From: Quillaja saponaria
Lineage: Eukaryota > Streptophyta > Magnoliopsida > Fabales > Quillajaceae
Reading direction: 5' to 3'
Length of the DNA: 64,000 nucleotides
NCBI GenBank assembly: GCA_029379385.1
Contig: CM055607.1
Location: 18,538,001-18,602,000, forward strand
In this document: one piece after another, positions 11,003-22,083 of the stretch
How the letters are laid out: every line of letters begins with the position of its first letter
Numbering within the stretch: the stretch's first letter is position 1
Notes under the pieces: generated by a model
The model's input: only the letters and a program-made list of their open reading frames with translations
Told to the model about the DNA's origin: nothing
Databases searched by the model: none
Program-made: the position numbers and the translations under genes

Positions 11003-11194
11003 AGTTCAAAGTTCAGCTCTAACTGAACAGCACCACCCAATTCTTTTTCCAAGCCATATTTCAATTCCCCATATTTCCCCGTATGACCTTAATAACATTG
11101 GCCATACCAGGATTGCCCCTGAGAAGCTCCATTGATGTTAACTTTTACCCAACCCTCAGGTGTAATATAAAATTTGCAAAAACAATAAAACACC

Positions 11195-11755
11195 TTTAAA
11201 CTACTTGAGTCGAGTTAGAATTTCTCTTTCCTTAAGACTACATTTGCACCTTACTTGCAATTGTTACAATAAATAAGCCTCTCAAGATAAAACATGCTTT
11301 TTTATATCTAAGATTGCTATTAGATATATATAAATTTATAACTTGAAAAGAGAAAGAAGAGGAGAAGAAGAGATTCTAAAAAGATGGGTTAATCAAGTTA
11401 CTTTTATGGGCTTTTCATGAAAGGATATCCATGTTCATAAATAAATTAATATACAAAAGGAAATGTTTTTTTATTTAATCATAAAGTTATTTTTTGATTA
11501 AGTCAAATAGTTATAAAAACCCTTACAGGTTTTTCATGAATATACATTTTTGTTCATAAAGAAGTTAATTTAGGAAAACAAATGTCTTTTCATCTAAGTA
11601 AAAAGTAATGAGTTTTTGATAAAGTCAAAATAACCAAACTTCTTCCTCCCCAATACTTTAATAACTATTCATATAGAAGTTAATTATGAAAGAAAATGTC
11701 TTTGAACTTAATCAAAAAGTAATAACTTTTTGATTACTATTGAAAATTCCTAACA
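11195..11755. repeat. AT-rich insertion with about three diverged ~100-bp repeats
   Basis: It separates the zf-RVT and RNase H parts of the L1. Three successive segments (about 11410-11510, 11529-11632, 11660-11745) each follow the order CATGAA/TTCATA, GTTAATT, GAAAAxAAATGTCTTT, AAAAAGTAATxxxTTTTTGAT. Probably an inserted non-autonomous repeat; no clean ends seen. Confidence 0.45.
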
Positions 11756-12029
11756 TCAGGTGGTACACACCAACTACTAGTTGTCATCACCTTCTGCACA
11801 TTAGGAGTAAGCAACTTACAATAACTTAAGGGACTTCGAAACACTAATCTGCTTTTGCATGTATCCCTAAACAACAAGTTCTGGTTTTGATAGCCACTAG
11901 AAGCTTGGATTAAAACATGCCTTATTTCTCCAATTCCATAACATCCAAACTATGACTCCAAACACCATGGACTAGCTACTACCATTTTATTTCCTAGTAG
12001 AATCAAGGTTCTACACTAACCAATCCCTA

Positions 12030-12507
12030 ATGTTACAGTTGGAAAAATAGGGCTCGAGACCCTATTTCCAATAGCTTCCCAGAATCTTCTTACCCTATAG
12101 CAGTCTTAAAGAGCATGCAAATTTGTTTCCTTATACATTGCACAACCTCCACATAAAGACATGGAACCACCAATTCTTTTAGCACGTTAGACATAGTTAG
12201 TGGCCTATTCATAAGCCAGTTTCCAAAGAAGTAAGCAAACTTGACAAGGCTATCCCAACTCCAAATGCATTTCCATATCTTGGCTCATACCTGATTGTTA
12301 CCACCTATTAAGCAACTAATAGGCAAAACTTAGAGAGAACATCCTAGTCGTAGACAAACTCCAAGCTAGCACATCCTTACCCCTCTCGATACTAGGAGGA
12401 AGTAAAGTAAAAATTCTCTTGCATATATCAGCAGGAACTGCATTTTCAAGTTTATATCTATCCCATTCTCCAATCTTTGACCTCAAATTCTCATCTTGGA
12501 CTCCCAA
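12030..12507 (-). pseudogene. L1 LINE zf-RVT region
   Basis: Contains PADICKRIFTLLPPSIERGKD and DVLAWSLSTTRMFSLSFAY (the W...FSVKSAY box), then further down a Cys-rich CGGCAMYKETNLHAL followed by a stop and DCYRVRRFWEAIGN. This is the zinc-binding region that follows RT in plant L1s. Degenerate. Confidence 0.75.
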
Positions 12508-12699
12508 TTTATTGGAACTTATAGCGAGTAGAAGACCAATGTTAGGAACCTAGTTGTCCACCCAAAAACGAGTTGAGCCTTTATTATTATTGACCCATCG
12601 TGTCCCATGCATAAGCTCTAGCTAGAATTTGTATAAAGCCTTCCACAAAATTGAATTTATTTGTTTTTAGTGTGTGTGGTTGCAAAGTATCCTTACTAA

Positions 12700-14400
12700 G
12701 CAAATATTTGCACGCATCACCTTAGCCCAAAGACTGTCGATATCCGTAAGTACCTTCAACCCAATTTCATTATAAAAGCTTAGTTGAAGACTTGAAGGTC
12801 CTTAAGCCTGAGACCTTTTCTATTTTTACTCATTGTAAAGACCTTCCAGCTTATCGTATGAAGCTTCCGTTGATTCTCAGATTCGCCCCAAATAAATTTC
12901 CTACTCAACTTCATTAATTCATCACACACTGAAACTAAAATAGTCGTAGATTGCATTGTGTACACTGGAATAGCTTGCATGACTGATTGCGCAAGCGTGA
13001 CACTCCTTGCCATGGATAGGCAATTCAACTTCCAATTAGCCAAGTGAGTCTTCACTTTATCTACTAGGTGGTGAATATGCCTTTTAGTGATACAGCTGTG
13101 ATACAACGGTACACCGAGGTAATTTCCTAAATCCTCTGTTGATTGACATCTTGTGATATTTTTAATGTCATGTCTAACCCTCCTTTTTACTCTACTAAAA
13201 AAAAAAAACTAGTTTTGTTAATATTAACTCTCTGTCTCGAGGATAGACTAAAATAAAAAAGGCACGCCTTTGATCATCATTGCCTGTTCCTTGGTAGCTT
13301 CGACAAAGAGGAGAAGGTCAACTACAATCATGAGATAAGACACTTGAGGCCCCTTTCCGCCTTTTCTCACTGGTTTCCAAGCACCACACTTAACCTTATC
13401 TACTATTAAATGACTAAACCACTCTATGCATGGGACAAATATATAGGGGACAAAGGGTTTCCTTGATGGATCCCTCTCGTGGGGTAAAAAGAATCAATCC
13501 TGCTACCATTCCAAAGGAGTTGAAACTTGGTGGAAGTTATACATTTCATAATTACATCAATCAGTGGCTATTGGAAACCTACTTTAGATAGGGTGTCTTG
13601 AATAAAACTCCAGTTCAATCTATCATAAGCCTTACAGTGATCCACCTTAATAACTATGAATTGAGTCTTATCTTTCATACTTTGGATAGAGCGAAGAATT
13701 TCTTGAGTAATAACAATGTTGTCCTGAATGTGATGACCAAGAACAAAGCTCACCCGATTAGGGGGAGACAAACTAAGGCATGACAGCTTTCAACCTTTTC
13801 ATAAGAATTTTGGGACAACTTTCAACCTTTTCAAAAGAACTTTGGGAAGCAATTTATACATAATACTGCAAAGACTTATAGGGCATAATTAGGTCATATT
13901 AACCGAATGCTTTGCCTATGGAATGATAGTGATAAAAGTATTATTAACATCGTTGAGAAGGCAAGAATTCTTGAAACAATTTTTTATGGATTAACAAACT
14001 GCAGGGCCAACCAGGTGCCACTATGAATGAAAGAAGACCATTTGGAAGCCATCTGATATTGGTGCTTTGAAAGGATGAATATTAAACATAGCTTTTTTAA
14101 TTTCATTGTCATCCACTTCCTCATTCAAATGCTGTAAATCTTTAAAGGTGACACAAGGGAAAGTGTGGCTCATGTTAATTCGTGGCCTATTAATAAGCTC
14201 TTCACTTAATAAAGATTGATAATAGTTACTTGCAATATTTTTGAGAGAACCCAGATCATCCTCCTACTGCCTCGAATCATCTTGAAGCCTCAACACTCTA
14301 TTTTTTCTCCTCTAATTAGTAGTTGTAGTGTGGAATAATTTGGTATTGTGGTCACCATAACCAATCCACTTGCTTCGAGATTTTTGGAACCAAGCAATCT
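12700..14400 (-). pseudogene. L1 LINE reverse transcriptase remnant
   Basis: Motifs in order on the minus strand: KWIGYGDHNTKLFH (about 14345-14390), then SPPNRVSFVLGHHIQDNIVI (about 13710-13770), FIVIKVDHCKAYDRLNWSFI, the catalytic box with VVDLLLFVEATKEQ (about 13285-13330), and the thumb-like stretch HLANWKLNCLSMARSVTLAQ (about 12970-13050). Multiple stops interrupt it, and Asp is lost from the FADD box. Confidence 0.87.
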
Positions 14401-14836
14401 CTTCTTGGTTTAAAATATTTAATAACTCATGGTGGATTTCAGCTTTTTCTCACAGTCAAGTGGCCAAATATGTGGAGGTTCCATTGTTTTAAAGGGTCCA
14501 CAATCATGTCAAGCATGGATAACATGGGCACCTCTTTGTTCCAATGTGTAGCCATAAAGTTTGGAAAATTTTCACGAGTAAGCCATATGCCCTCAAAATG
14601 AAACAATCTAGCCCTCATAGTTATTCTCAGGCCCTCATTATTAAGAAAAATAAGGTTATTATCAAACTTTCTGGGAAGAGTAACAACTGTGGCTTTGGTA
14701 TAAAGTGATACCTAACTGGAATTAGCCAACACTCTATCTAGCCTCTTAAGCACTCTGTCATAGCCACTCCATTTAGCCCTCTTCCAAGTGAATCTTGTTC
14801 CTTCTGGCCCAGGTCTAGCAAGTTGCATTTATCAAT

Positions 14837-15132
14837 CTAGTGAGGAAATTGATTACATTTGCTTATGGTTGCTGGTATACCACCTCGTTTTTCATTGGGG
14901 CTCATTATTTCATTAAAGTCCCTTACTATACACCACGGGCCATTAATGCCATGAGAAAGCTGTTCCAATTCTCGCCAACATTTCCTTTGTATTTCATCTA
15001 TGGGATTAGCATACATAGCCGTTAGAAACAACTTTCCTTGACATCCATCTTGGATAGAGAGCAGTGTACAAATTAAGAGGATGAGTGACACACAGTGATA
15101 TTGGATAAACCAAAATTCCAAAGCACCCAAAT
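14837..15132 (-). pseudogene. L1 LINE endonuclease, C-terminal part
   Basis: The minus strand includes GPWCIVRDFNEIMSPNEKRG, the conserved endonuclease segment normally written WxxxGDFNxxxxxxEKxGG. The usual Gly before Asp is Arg here. Continuous with the other endonuclease half once the 15133-17693 insertion is discounted. Sequence toward the RT (about 14400-14830) is recognisable LINE linker with several stops. Confidence 0.83.
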
Positions 15133-17693
15133 TGTAACACCTTACTTGTCAAGAGACCTCAACTATCAAAATTGAAGTAATAACAAGTGCAATGGAAGAA
15201 GCTTTGTAAATTTTAATTTCTTGTAAGACAATTTAGTGAAAATTTCATAAGTCTTATAGCTAGTCTTCATTGTAATGTATATCTTTCTTTTCTTTGAAAA
15301 TCTGTATATTATGCAAGTAGGAGGTTTCCTACTTCTATTCTTTACACTTCTTGAGTACTTTCTTGTTAAATGTAATATGGATTCATTCATCCTACTTCCT
15401 ACTTGTTTAAAGTTCTTCTTACTTGTTTAGGGTTCTTTACTTTGATTGCATATAAGATTAATTTAATGAAATCTTTAGTATATACTTTATGCTTTCAATC
15501 TGCTTGAATATAACTAGTTGACTACTTGGACACTTGAGTAGACATAGTTGAGACTTTCTCATTTTTACTTATTAGGATGCAGATTCAAAGTTAAGCAATT
15601 TACAATTAAAATTCTCATGAGAGGTCTATGTTACATTGTTGGAATTTAACATAGAGATGAACTCTTAAAATAACTTGAATTACTAAGAGGACTTTGCCTC
15701 CAACACTTTCATTATATACATAATAGCTTATATTTACATGGTTGTAGTTCAAGAGGAGTCTTTACATGATAAAAAAACCTTCCTACAAAAGACTTATATG
15801 TACAATGGCTAAAACTTACTTATAGCTAGTAATTTACAAAATAAACAGCCGGGACCATGGCTTTACAAGCATGATCAATTGCAGCTAAAGTGTTCCTACA
15901 AGTTTATTAACTCAAAAGGACTTAAATACAAGCTCTAACTACTCTTCCATTGAGACAGAGAAGTCTTCATCATTGTAGCTACCCTCCTAAGTCTGCCAAT
16001 ACTCATCCACATAAACACAGTCCTAAAATAAGTCACATAGCACACACACTAGCAATGGTAAGCTAAGACAATCACATTTTCACTTCCAAGCATGTCTAGA
16101 AAACTTGTCAATCTGCAGCATCCAAATTGATATAACGTGAGAAACAAATCTCAGTATAATTCAAGTAAAGACTCTTATAAACATGAAAGGATGCTCAATT
16201 TTTATAAAACAAGGAAATGAAATCACTTTCATTAATGCATGCATAATTCATTGTTCCAGTAACACGCTATGTTCAAACTGAGACTTGTATCCTCCCTTTT
16301 GGAATACATATACATGCAGCACAACCAGTGCCGTCTCACTAGACTCTGGATCCAGACACTAGATAGTATAGGCACTTCTTGGGACCTGGACTTATTGGGC
16401 TAACATAAGCATGAACATTGAACAGAAGTTAGAAGAAAACATGTAAATTTTCCAGAAAATCATTCCAATTGTGCAACACGGATTTAAATCCTCAACAGGC
16501 ATGCATTTTAGGAGGAGTGTTTACAAGAGTGAAAAGAGATATAAGTTGAACTTAGAAAGTAGAAAATAGAACAGGATGCACTTGAATCATACCTTAACCT
16601 ATAACTAGCAGATTCCACTTCCTAAGCCTTCTCACCACTCAATTCCTCTTAATTGCTCTTAAATCTGCTTTGAACTTCTTGCATAATCTCTAACCTCTTT
16701 GAATTTTCAGCTTGCAGTCCGATAATCTCTTTTTCTCACAATAGCCCTAAACTTGCTTGTAAGGCAAGCAACTAGAAGTCCTAAGTCTACTAAACACTTC
16801 AACCAGATTAGAATTTCAGTTTGAGTCCTTTAACTCTTGCATGCATTCATCTCTCTCTCTCTAGTTTCTTTAAGTCACTCTCTCTCTCTCTCAGTTTTAA
16901 TTTGCAGAAGTATGAGAATGAAGAAGAGAATGGTGGAGAAGGTGATATAAGGCTACCGAATTACCTAGTTTGCCCCTCCACATAGTGTAAGAATATGTTA
17001 TTTTATTGACTAAGTGGAGGCTTAGCATTATTTTATAAATTTCCTAAAGTCAACTTGTCCCCCGGTATAAGGCATATGTATATACATGTATTTATACTCA
17101 TGTATTCATACTAGTATACTAAAGTTAGTCCATGCCTATATATATATAAATGTCATTGCATTATTCATGTATACTACTTAATCTTCTCTTAGCCGTTTGT
17201 GTTTTCTTTTGCTAATACTCATTTCTTACCTTCTTAATTCCTAATTACACCTTATTTAGTACAATCTTCTCATTCTTCCATCATCAAGGTACATTTCTAA
17301 GTGTACTCTAATTTTCCTAAAAATCAGATTGTTGTCTATTTGGTTAACACATTGTTATATTGCATCCTAATTTTTCTAAACCTTTAAATCTTGGTTTCTA
17401 AGTCCTACTTCTCCATGTCCTCATTCACTAAAGTGTTTCTAAGTCATATGACATATATTTCAAGTCTACCAACACACTTAGTATTCAAACAGATACATAT
17501 ATGCTTGTAAAGTGTCAAGTGTGTGCATTTTGTCATATTGCATGTATTAAGTGAACATATTCTTCTACTTTCATCACTAAAGCCTATATTCGTTTACATG
17601 AACTTATCAATTACACTTATGAATATGTTGACAATTTATAGTACAATTATATGCAAGTATAGACACAATTAGTCATATATGTGGGATGTTACA
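15133..17693. mobile_element. Solo-LTR-like insertion inside the L1 endonuclease
   Basis: 2561 bp, starting TGTAACACC and ending GGATGTTACA, so TG...CA termini with an inverted TGTAACA. It is flanked by a 5-bp duplication with one mismatch: CAAAT (15128-15132) and CAGAT (17694-17698). Taking out the insert plus one duplication brings the LINE reading frame back into register across the break, which fixes the boundaries. No coding domain, no internal direct-repeat pair, primer site or polypurine tract is visible, so a solo LTR (after LTR-LTR recombination) fits best. It includes CT-rich microsatellites at 16849-16893. Orientation not determined. Confidence 0.78.
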
Positions 17694-17885
17694 CAGATAC
17701 CATTAGAAAATCTTGTGGCTTCCTCAATGATAGAGTTAAAAAACCCAAGCTTCTGAATCACATGTACAGCCTTCTCATCACTAATCCTAGGTTCAAGGAT
17801 AATTAGGATGCCTTGTTTATGAACTTGTAATAAGGATTTGGCAGTTCCTATGAAGCTGGACCCTCCTGAGTCCTGCCCCTTAGCA
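17694..17885 (-). pseudogene. L1 LINE endonuclease, N-terminal part
   Basis: The minus strand reads GTAKSLLQVHKQGILIILEP, RISDEKAVHVIQKLGFFN and RFSNGI, the start of the L1 EEP endonuclease (around the conserved ALLEPR segment). It stops abruptly at 17693, where the inserted element begins. The rest of the domain resumes at 15132. Confidence 0.82.
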
Positions 17886-17972
17886 GTTCCACGATAAGAT
17901 TTACATAAATAAAGTATATAGCATAGACAAATAGTCTCCACGACAAATCATAGTAAACTCTATTAAGGCTGC

Positions 17973-18706
17973 TTAATCAATCCCATTAAGGGACATAATA
18001 TCATCCTTTATCTCTTTCCGTGGCCTCTCTTGTAACCTCTTTCCTACACTACGAGCATGACGCTTTGCTGCAAGGACCCTCCCGTCAAGTGGCTTTGGAA
18101 TGGGATCCCCAATGTCCTTTCTGCCTCTACCCCCATTTTCATCTTTTCTCACTGGTGATTCAAGGAACCGGGACTGCCAAGTTTCACTTACATGGGTTAA
18201 CGCTTCTTGGGTATTGTCCTCTGCTTCAGTTTGATACTTCAACCTTGCTGAACATCCTTGCTTAATCTGGGTCATTAGGCCTGTGTTAGATTGACTTAAA
18301 GTAACCTGGTAATTTTCTATGCTTAGCTTGCATGGCTGGTTGGATTTCCTTTCCCATTTAATGGGTTCTGGTTTGAAACGGGATCATCTCCAAAAAGCAT
18401 ATAATAAGTCTCCACTTTAATGAACACTTGATTACTACCCCATGTATTAGTCCTTTTTGACACGTTGACATTCCATTTTAGGACAACATCTATTTCCGTG
18501 ATTGGTGTTAGCGCATCATTGTTAATCTCCATGATTTCCGTATCATTGAGAACCGTGAATCGAGAGCCAGATTCTATACGACCACGATTATTAGCCTGAT
18601 TTTTAGTATGATCCATACACACTCTATCATCTTTATCCCTTCCTTCCCAGTGAATTACCGTATTGCCCCTAACCCTACTTTGTTTTCTTCCTTTGCGGAC
18701 CAACAT
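17973..18706 (-). pseudogene. L1 LINE ORF1 C-terminal/linker region
   Basis: Two open minus-strand segments (18323-18706 and 17973-18275) are hydrophilic and charged. The SGSRFTVLND motif is typical of the low-complexity region between the zinc knuckle and endonuclease in plant L1s. The region is continuous with neighbouring LINE domains. No fold can be assigned. Confidence 0.6.
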
Positions 18707-18844
18707 CAGTTCCCGTATTGATTATCCATTGAAGGTTTTGATCCTTGCCCCCTAACCCACCGAGGGTCCAGCTTCCATCAGTATTGTAGCTTTATTCGTA
18801 GCTTCACGTCCCTTCACCTGCATTTTTGCTACTTTTGGGCATGA

Positions 18845-19345
18845 CTCTGCACCGTGTCCTTATAATCCACAGTTGTAGCGAACCAGATGTAACCTTTCAT
18901 ACTCTATATGGCGTACCTATTTGCTGAGCCTGTACCGAGAGAGCAAAGGTTTAGACATGTTAACTTCCAAACAAACTCGAGCGAAGTTCCCACGATCGGC
19001 CTGACTTGCAGTTGTATTACATTTAATATGATTTCCAATTCTCTTAGCAAGACACATAAGAAAATTTTCATCATGGTACTCAATGGGAATATTAGGGAAG
19101 CGAACCCAGACTGCCATCTTGTTTGGTTCTTTAGTCATGGGGTTAAAATTATGTTCCCACCTTCGTATGGTTAGATAATGGTCGAATATTATCCAAGGAC
19201 CCCATTTGATCACATTGTCTAGGTCCAAACTTTGAGAAACTCTGATAGGAAAGAATTCATCGCCTAGATCAATTATTGTAAGAACACCATGTGGTTTCCA
19301 TATCAGATAGAGCTTCCACATGGGCACTTTGGATTTAATCTCTAA
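18845..19345 (-). pseudogene. L1 LINE ORF1: DUF4283 domain and zinc knuckle
   Basis: The minus strand reads LIWKPHGVLTIIDLGDEFF, WGPWIIFDHYLTIRRWE, KMAVWVRFPNIPIEYHDENF and NFARVCLEVNMSKPLLSRYR, the DUF4283 nucleic-acid-binding region of plant L1 ORF1. A CCHC knuckle follows (18850-18885), read as NCG-x-stop-GHGAESCP: its first Cys is lost and it has an internal stop. In intact elements this protein coats the LINE RNA. An upstream Leu/Asn-rich stretch in the same frame (to 19459) lies outside the conserved domain and may not be LINE. Confidence 0.85.
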
Positions 19346-19640
19346 CTCAATCAGGTCGTTTAAATTTGAATTGACATTAAAATTTAAAATTAATAAATAT
19401 GAGTTAAAAGATAAATCTAATAAAAAATTCGAATTAATCAAGTTGATTAAGTTACACATCTTACTTGATGCATCTTATTCTATAGTTAACTATGAGAAAA
19501 CATTAAGATCCAAAATTAATCAATATGAGTTAAAAAGATTTTAAAAAGAAAAAAGAAAAACTAGAAATAAACATAAAGATAGCATATAATATTAAAACAA
19601 TACATATTTTATGATATAAGATTGGTTGGTGAGATATTTA

Positions 19641-20109
19641 GGCTGAGTTTGGTAATGCTGTGATTTTTAAAAAGTTGTTGTGATTTTTATGTTGTGAAAA
19701 AATAGCTATAAAAAAGTCACAAAAATTCTGTTTGGTAAATTTTTTATAAAAGTTGATCGTGGATAGTAAAAATAATGAACAATGCGTTTGATAAAACAAA
19801 TTAAGCTGTTGTGAATGTATGAACTAACAAAAATAAATATTATTAATTAATGATATACTTGGAGAGAGAAATTAGATGATTTATAAATTAATTAAGAATA
19901 TATTTGAGATTTTTTAAAATTAATAAGGTGATTTTTGTACTTTTAATTTTGAAAAGCCACAAGTAACTTTTAAAACCATCACTTGGGGTGCTTTTAAAAG
20001 CACTATTGACTTTTTGAAAACAGTAGAAGAAGCACCTCTCAAAAAAAATTAACCAAACAATTTTTAGGTGTTGTGCCTTTTCTCCTAAAAACTATTACCA
20101 AACTCATCC
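19641..20109. mobile_element. PIF/Harbinger (Tourist-like) MITE
   Basis: 469 bp with terminal inverted repeats GGCTGAGTTTGGTAAT (left) and the inverse of GGATGAGTTTGGTAAT (right). It is flanked by the 3-bp target duplication TTA (19638-19640 and 20110-20112), the hallmark of PIF/Harbinger. No coding sequence. Interior words such as AAAAAGTCACAA recur in the adjacent copy. Confidence 0.82.
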
Positions 20110-20112
20110 TTA

Positions 20113-20441
20113 GACATGATTTGTTAATGCTATGACTTTTAAAAAGTTAAAGTGACTTTCATGCTATGAAAAAACTGCTGTTAAAAAGTCACAACAATCC
20201 TATTTGATAAATCTTTTGTAAAAGTTGATGTGGATAGTAAAAACAATAAAAGGACATTTGGTAAAATAAATCATAAACTATTGTGTATATATAAAATGAC
20301 AAAATTAAACATCATTAATATTGATTAACTTTTATTATTTTTAATGAATCGTGAAAAGATAGTTGAGATGTTATTCGTATTTTTCATTATTTACCTTTTC
20401 TTTTATATATAAATGCTTCTTCTCAACATGGTTACCAAAAA

Positions 20442-20481
<40 letters not shown>

Positions 20482-21084
20482 TATTTTTATTTTAACATTT
20501 TATTAGTAAAAACCAATACTCGGTTTGTATTTTGCTAGATCGTGAATGAAAAATTCATACTCAATCACTATCAAACAATTAACTAGATTATGCCATTTAA
20601 TTGTGAAGAAAAGAAAAAGTAAAGTACCTGAGTAATGCCAAAATTTCATTATGATGTCGTCGACTCAATGAAAAATATGCTCAATTTTTTTAAGCTTAAA
20701 AAAAAAAAAAAATGCTTTATAGTCTTATGTTATATAGTGGTTGAAAATTTTAAATTTGGATGCAAGATAAAAAAATTAAGTGAGAAAGATTTTGTTTTTG
20801 AGGGAAGAAGAAGTAGAAGATGAGAGGTTTTGGAATAAATCTAGGTAGAAAAATTAGATGGTTTATAAATTAATTAAGGATATATTTAGAATTTCTTAAA
20901 ACTAATATAATAATTTTAGTATTTTTAATATTAAAAAGCTTCAATTAACTTTTAAAAATATTATATGGGATGCTTTTAAAAGTACCATTGACTTTTTAAA
21001 AATAGTAAAAGAAACATCTATAAAAAAAATTAACCAATTTTATAAAGCCACAATACCTTCTTAAAAAACATTACCAAATTCAGC
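20113..21084. mobile_element. Second, older MITE of the same family with an internal insertion
   Basis: Starts GACATGATTTGTTAATGCTA directly after the TTA shared with the previous MITE and ends ACATTACCAAATTCAGC near 21084. Its left part (20113-20345) and right part (about 20840-21084) align with the two halves of 19641-20109. About 490 bp in between, including a poly-A run and an (AT)n stretch, is extra. More diverged than its neighbour. Confidence 0.65.
20437..20485. repeat. Poly-A / (AT)n microsatellite
   Basis: About 23 A residues followed by about 13 AT units. It lies in the extra sequence inside the second MITE. Confidence 0.9.
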
Positions 21085-21940
21085 ATAACTATTTACACTT
21101 TTTGACATAATTTTTTTTTTATTCAAAAATTCAAAAGCACCAATAAAAGAGAAAAAAATCTTTTTTTTTTTTTAATGATTAAAATTTTAGAGCCACTATT
21201 GAAACTTAAAATAAATAAATAATTTAAACTATCATTTTCTACATCAATTCAATCAAAATAGAATAGGTTCATACAACAAAAATAATAATATAAAATTTAT
21301 TAATAAAAAAAAATTATATCATCTTTTTTTTTTTTTTTTTGGAATATGCAAGTATTGAATCTTAAAAGATCAAAAATCAAAAATCAAAACTAGCAATAAA
21401 GAAAAAGGAAAAAAAAAAAAAAAACTCTTATAAAATTTAAGAGTAGGGAATATGTGAGTTTTCGGCTGAGGTACCATTTTTCTTGTTTATAATTTGATCT
21501 TTTAGTCTCACTATTCAACCCAAAATAAATAAATAACTTTTAGTGTCATTTTTAATCAAATCAAAGTTGAATATATATTTGATTCATAAAATAAAAAAAA
21601 GATATAAAATCATCTTAAAATCGATTAATGAAAATAAATTCAATAATATTGTATATAAATATTATATTCTCAAAAAAAAAAAAAACTTCAAGTACAGACT
21701 TAATTTTTTTGTATTTTATTAGAAAAAATAAGTTTAACATAATGTATTGCAATAAGAAAAATAAAATTTAAAATAGAGGGTAAATAAAAATGATGTGTTT
21801 AAGAAGAATAACACAATTTACTCTAGAAAAATTAGCAATAAAAAAGATTAACTTTTTAACTACAATTATTAGTTTATGAATTTTTTAATGGGGGTCCTAA
21901 GCCCGGTGCCAAGGCCCAAGTGTTAGTATTCCACCGTCTC
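21085..21940. other. AT-rich intergenic DNA upstream of CAF1
   Basis: Homopolymer-rich (poly-T at 21323-21340, poly-A at 21409-21424) with no supported gene or transposon. Base composition rises sharply toward GC near 21900, where the CAF1 promoter begins. Confidence 0.6.
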
Positions 21941-21948
21941 TCTGGTTC

Positions 21949-21955
21949 TATAAAA
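21949..21955 (+). promoter_or_regulatory. Probable TATA box of CAF1
   Basis: TATAAAA in the context GGTTCTATAAAAATTG, 135 bp before the start codon, giving a predicted transcription start near 21980 and a leader of roughly 100 bp. Confidence 0.6.
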
Positions 21956-22083
21956 ATTGTCGTTTAGCGTTCCAGTCTACACCTTCATCAACAATCAAAT
22001 TCGAACCCTAAACCTTGTCTACCCGACGACGCCTCGGTATTTATATGAAACTCTATTATAATTGAGATTCGAATTCCGAAGCC

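Larger units (their letters stand above)
10640..19345 (-). mobile_element. Decayed L1-type LINE on the minus strand, interrupted by later insertions
   Basis: Reading the minus strand from 19345 down, all parts of a plant L1 appear in order: ORF1 with a DUF4283 domain and zinc knuckle, endonuclease, reverse transcriptase, zf-RVT and RNase H. Stops and frameshifts occur throughout. The RT box FADDLLLF has become IVVDLLLF (about 13307-13330). A 2561-bp insertion splits the endonuclease (15133-17693), and AT-rich repeats (about 11200-11750) separate zf-RVT from RNase H. Both ends are approximate; degenerate T-runs at 10615-10640 may be the remnant of the poly-A tail. Confidence 0.87.

Noticed and set aside
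16849..16893. CT-repeat as a promoter element of a gene
   Set aside because: Lies inside the solo-LTR-like insertion with no adjoining gene.
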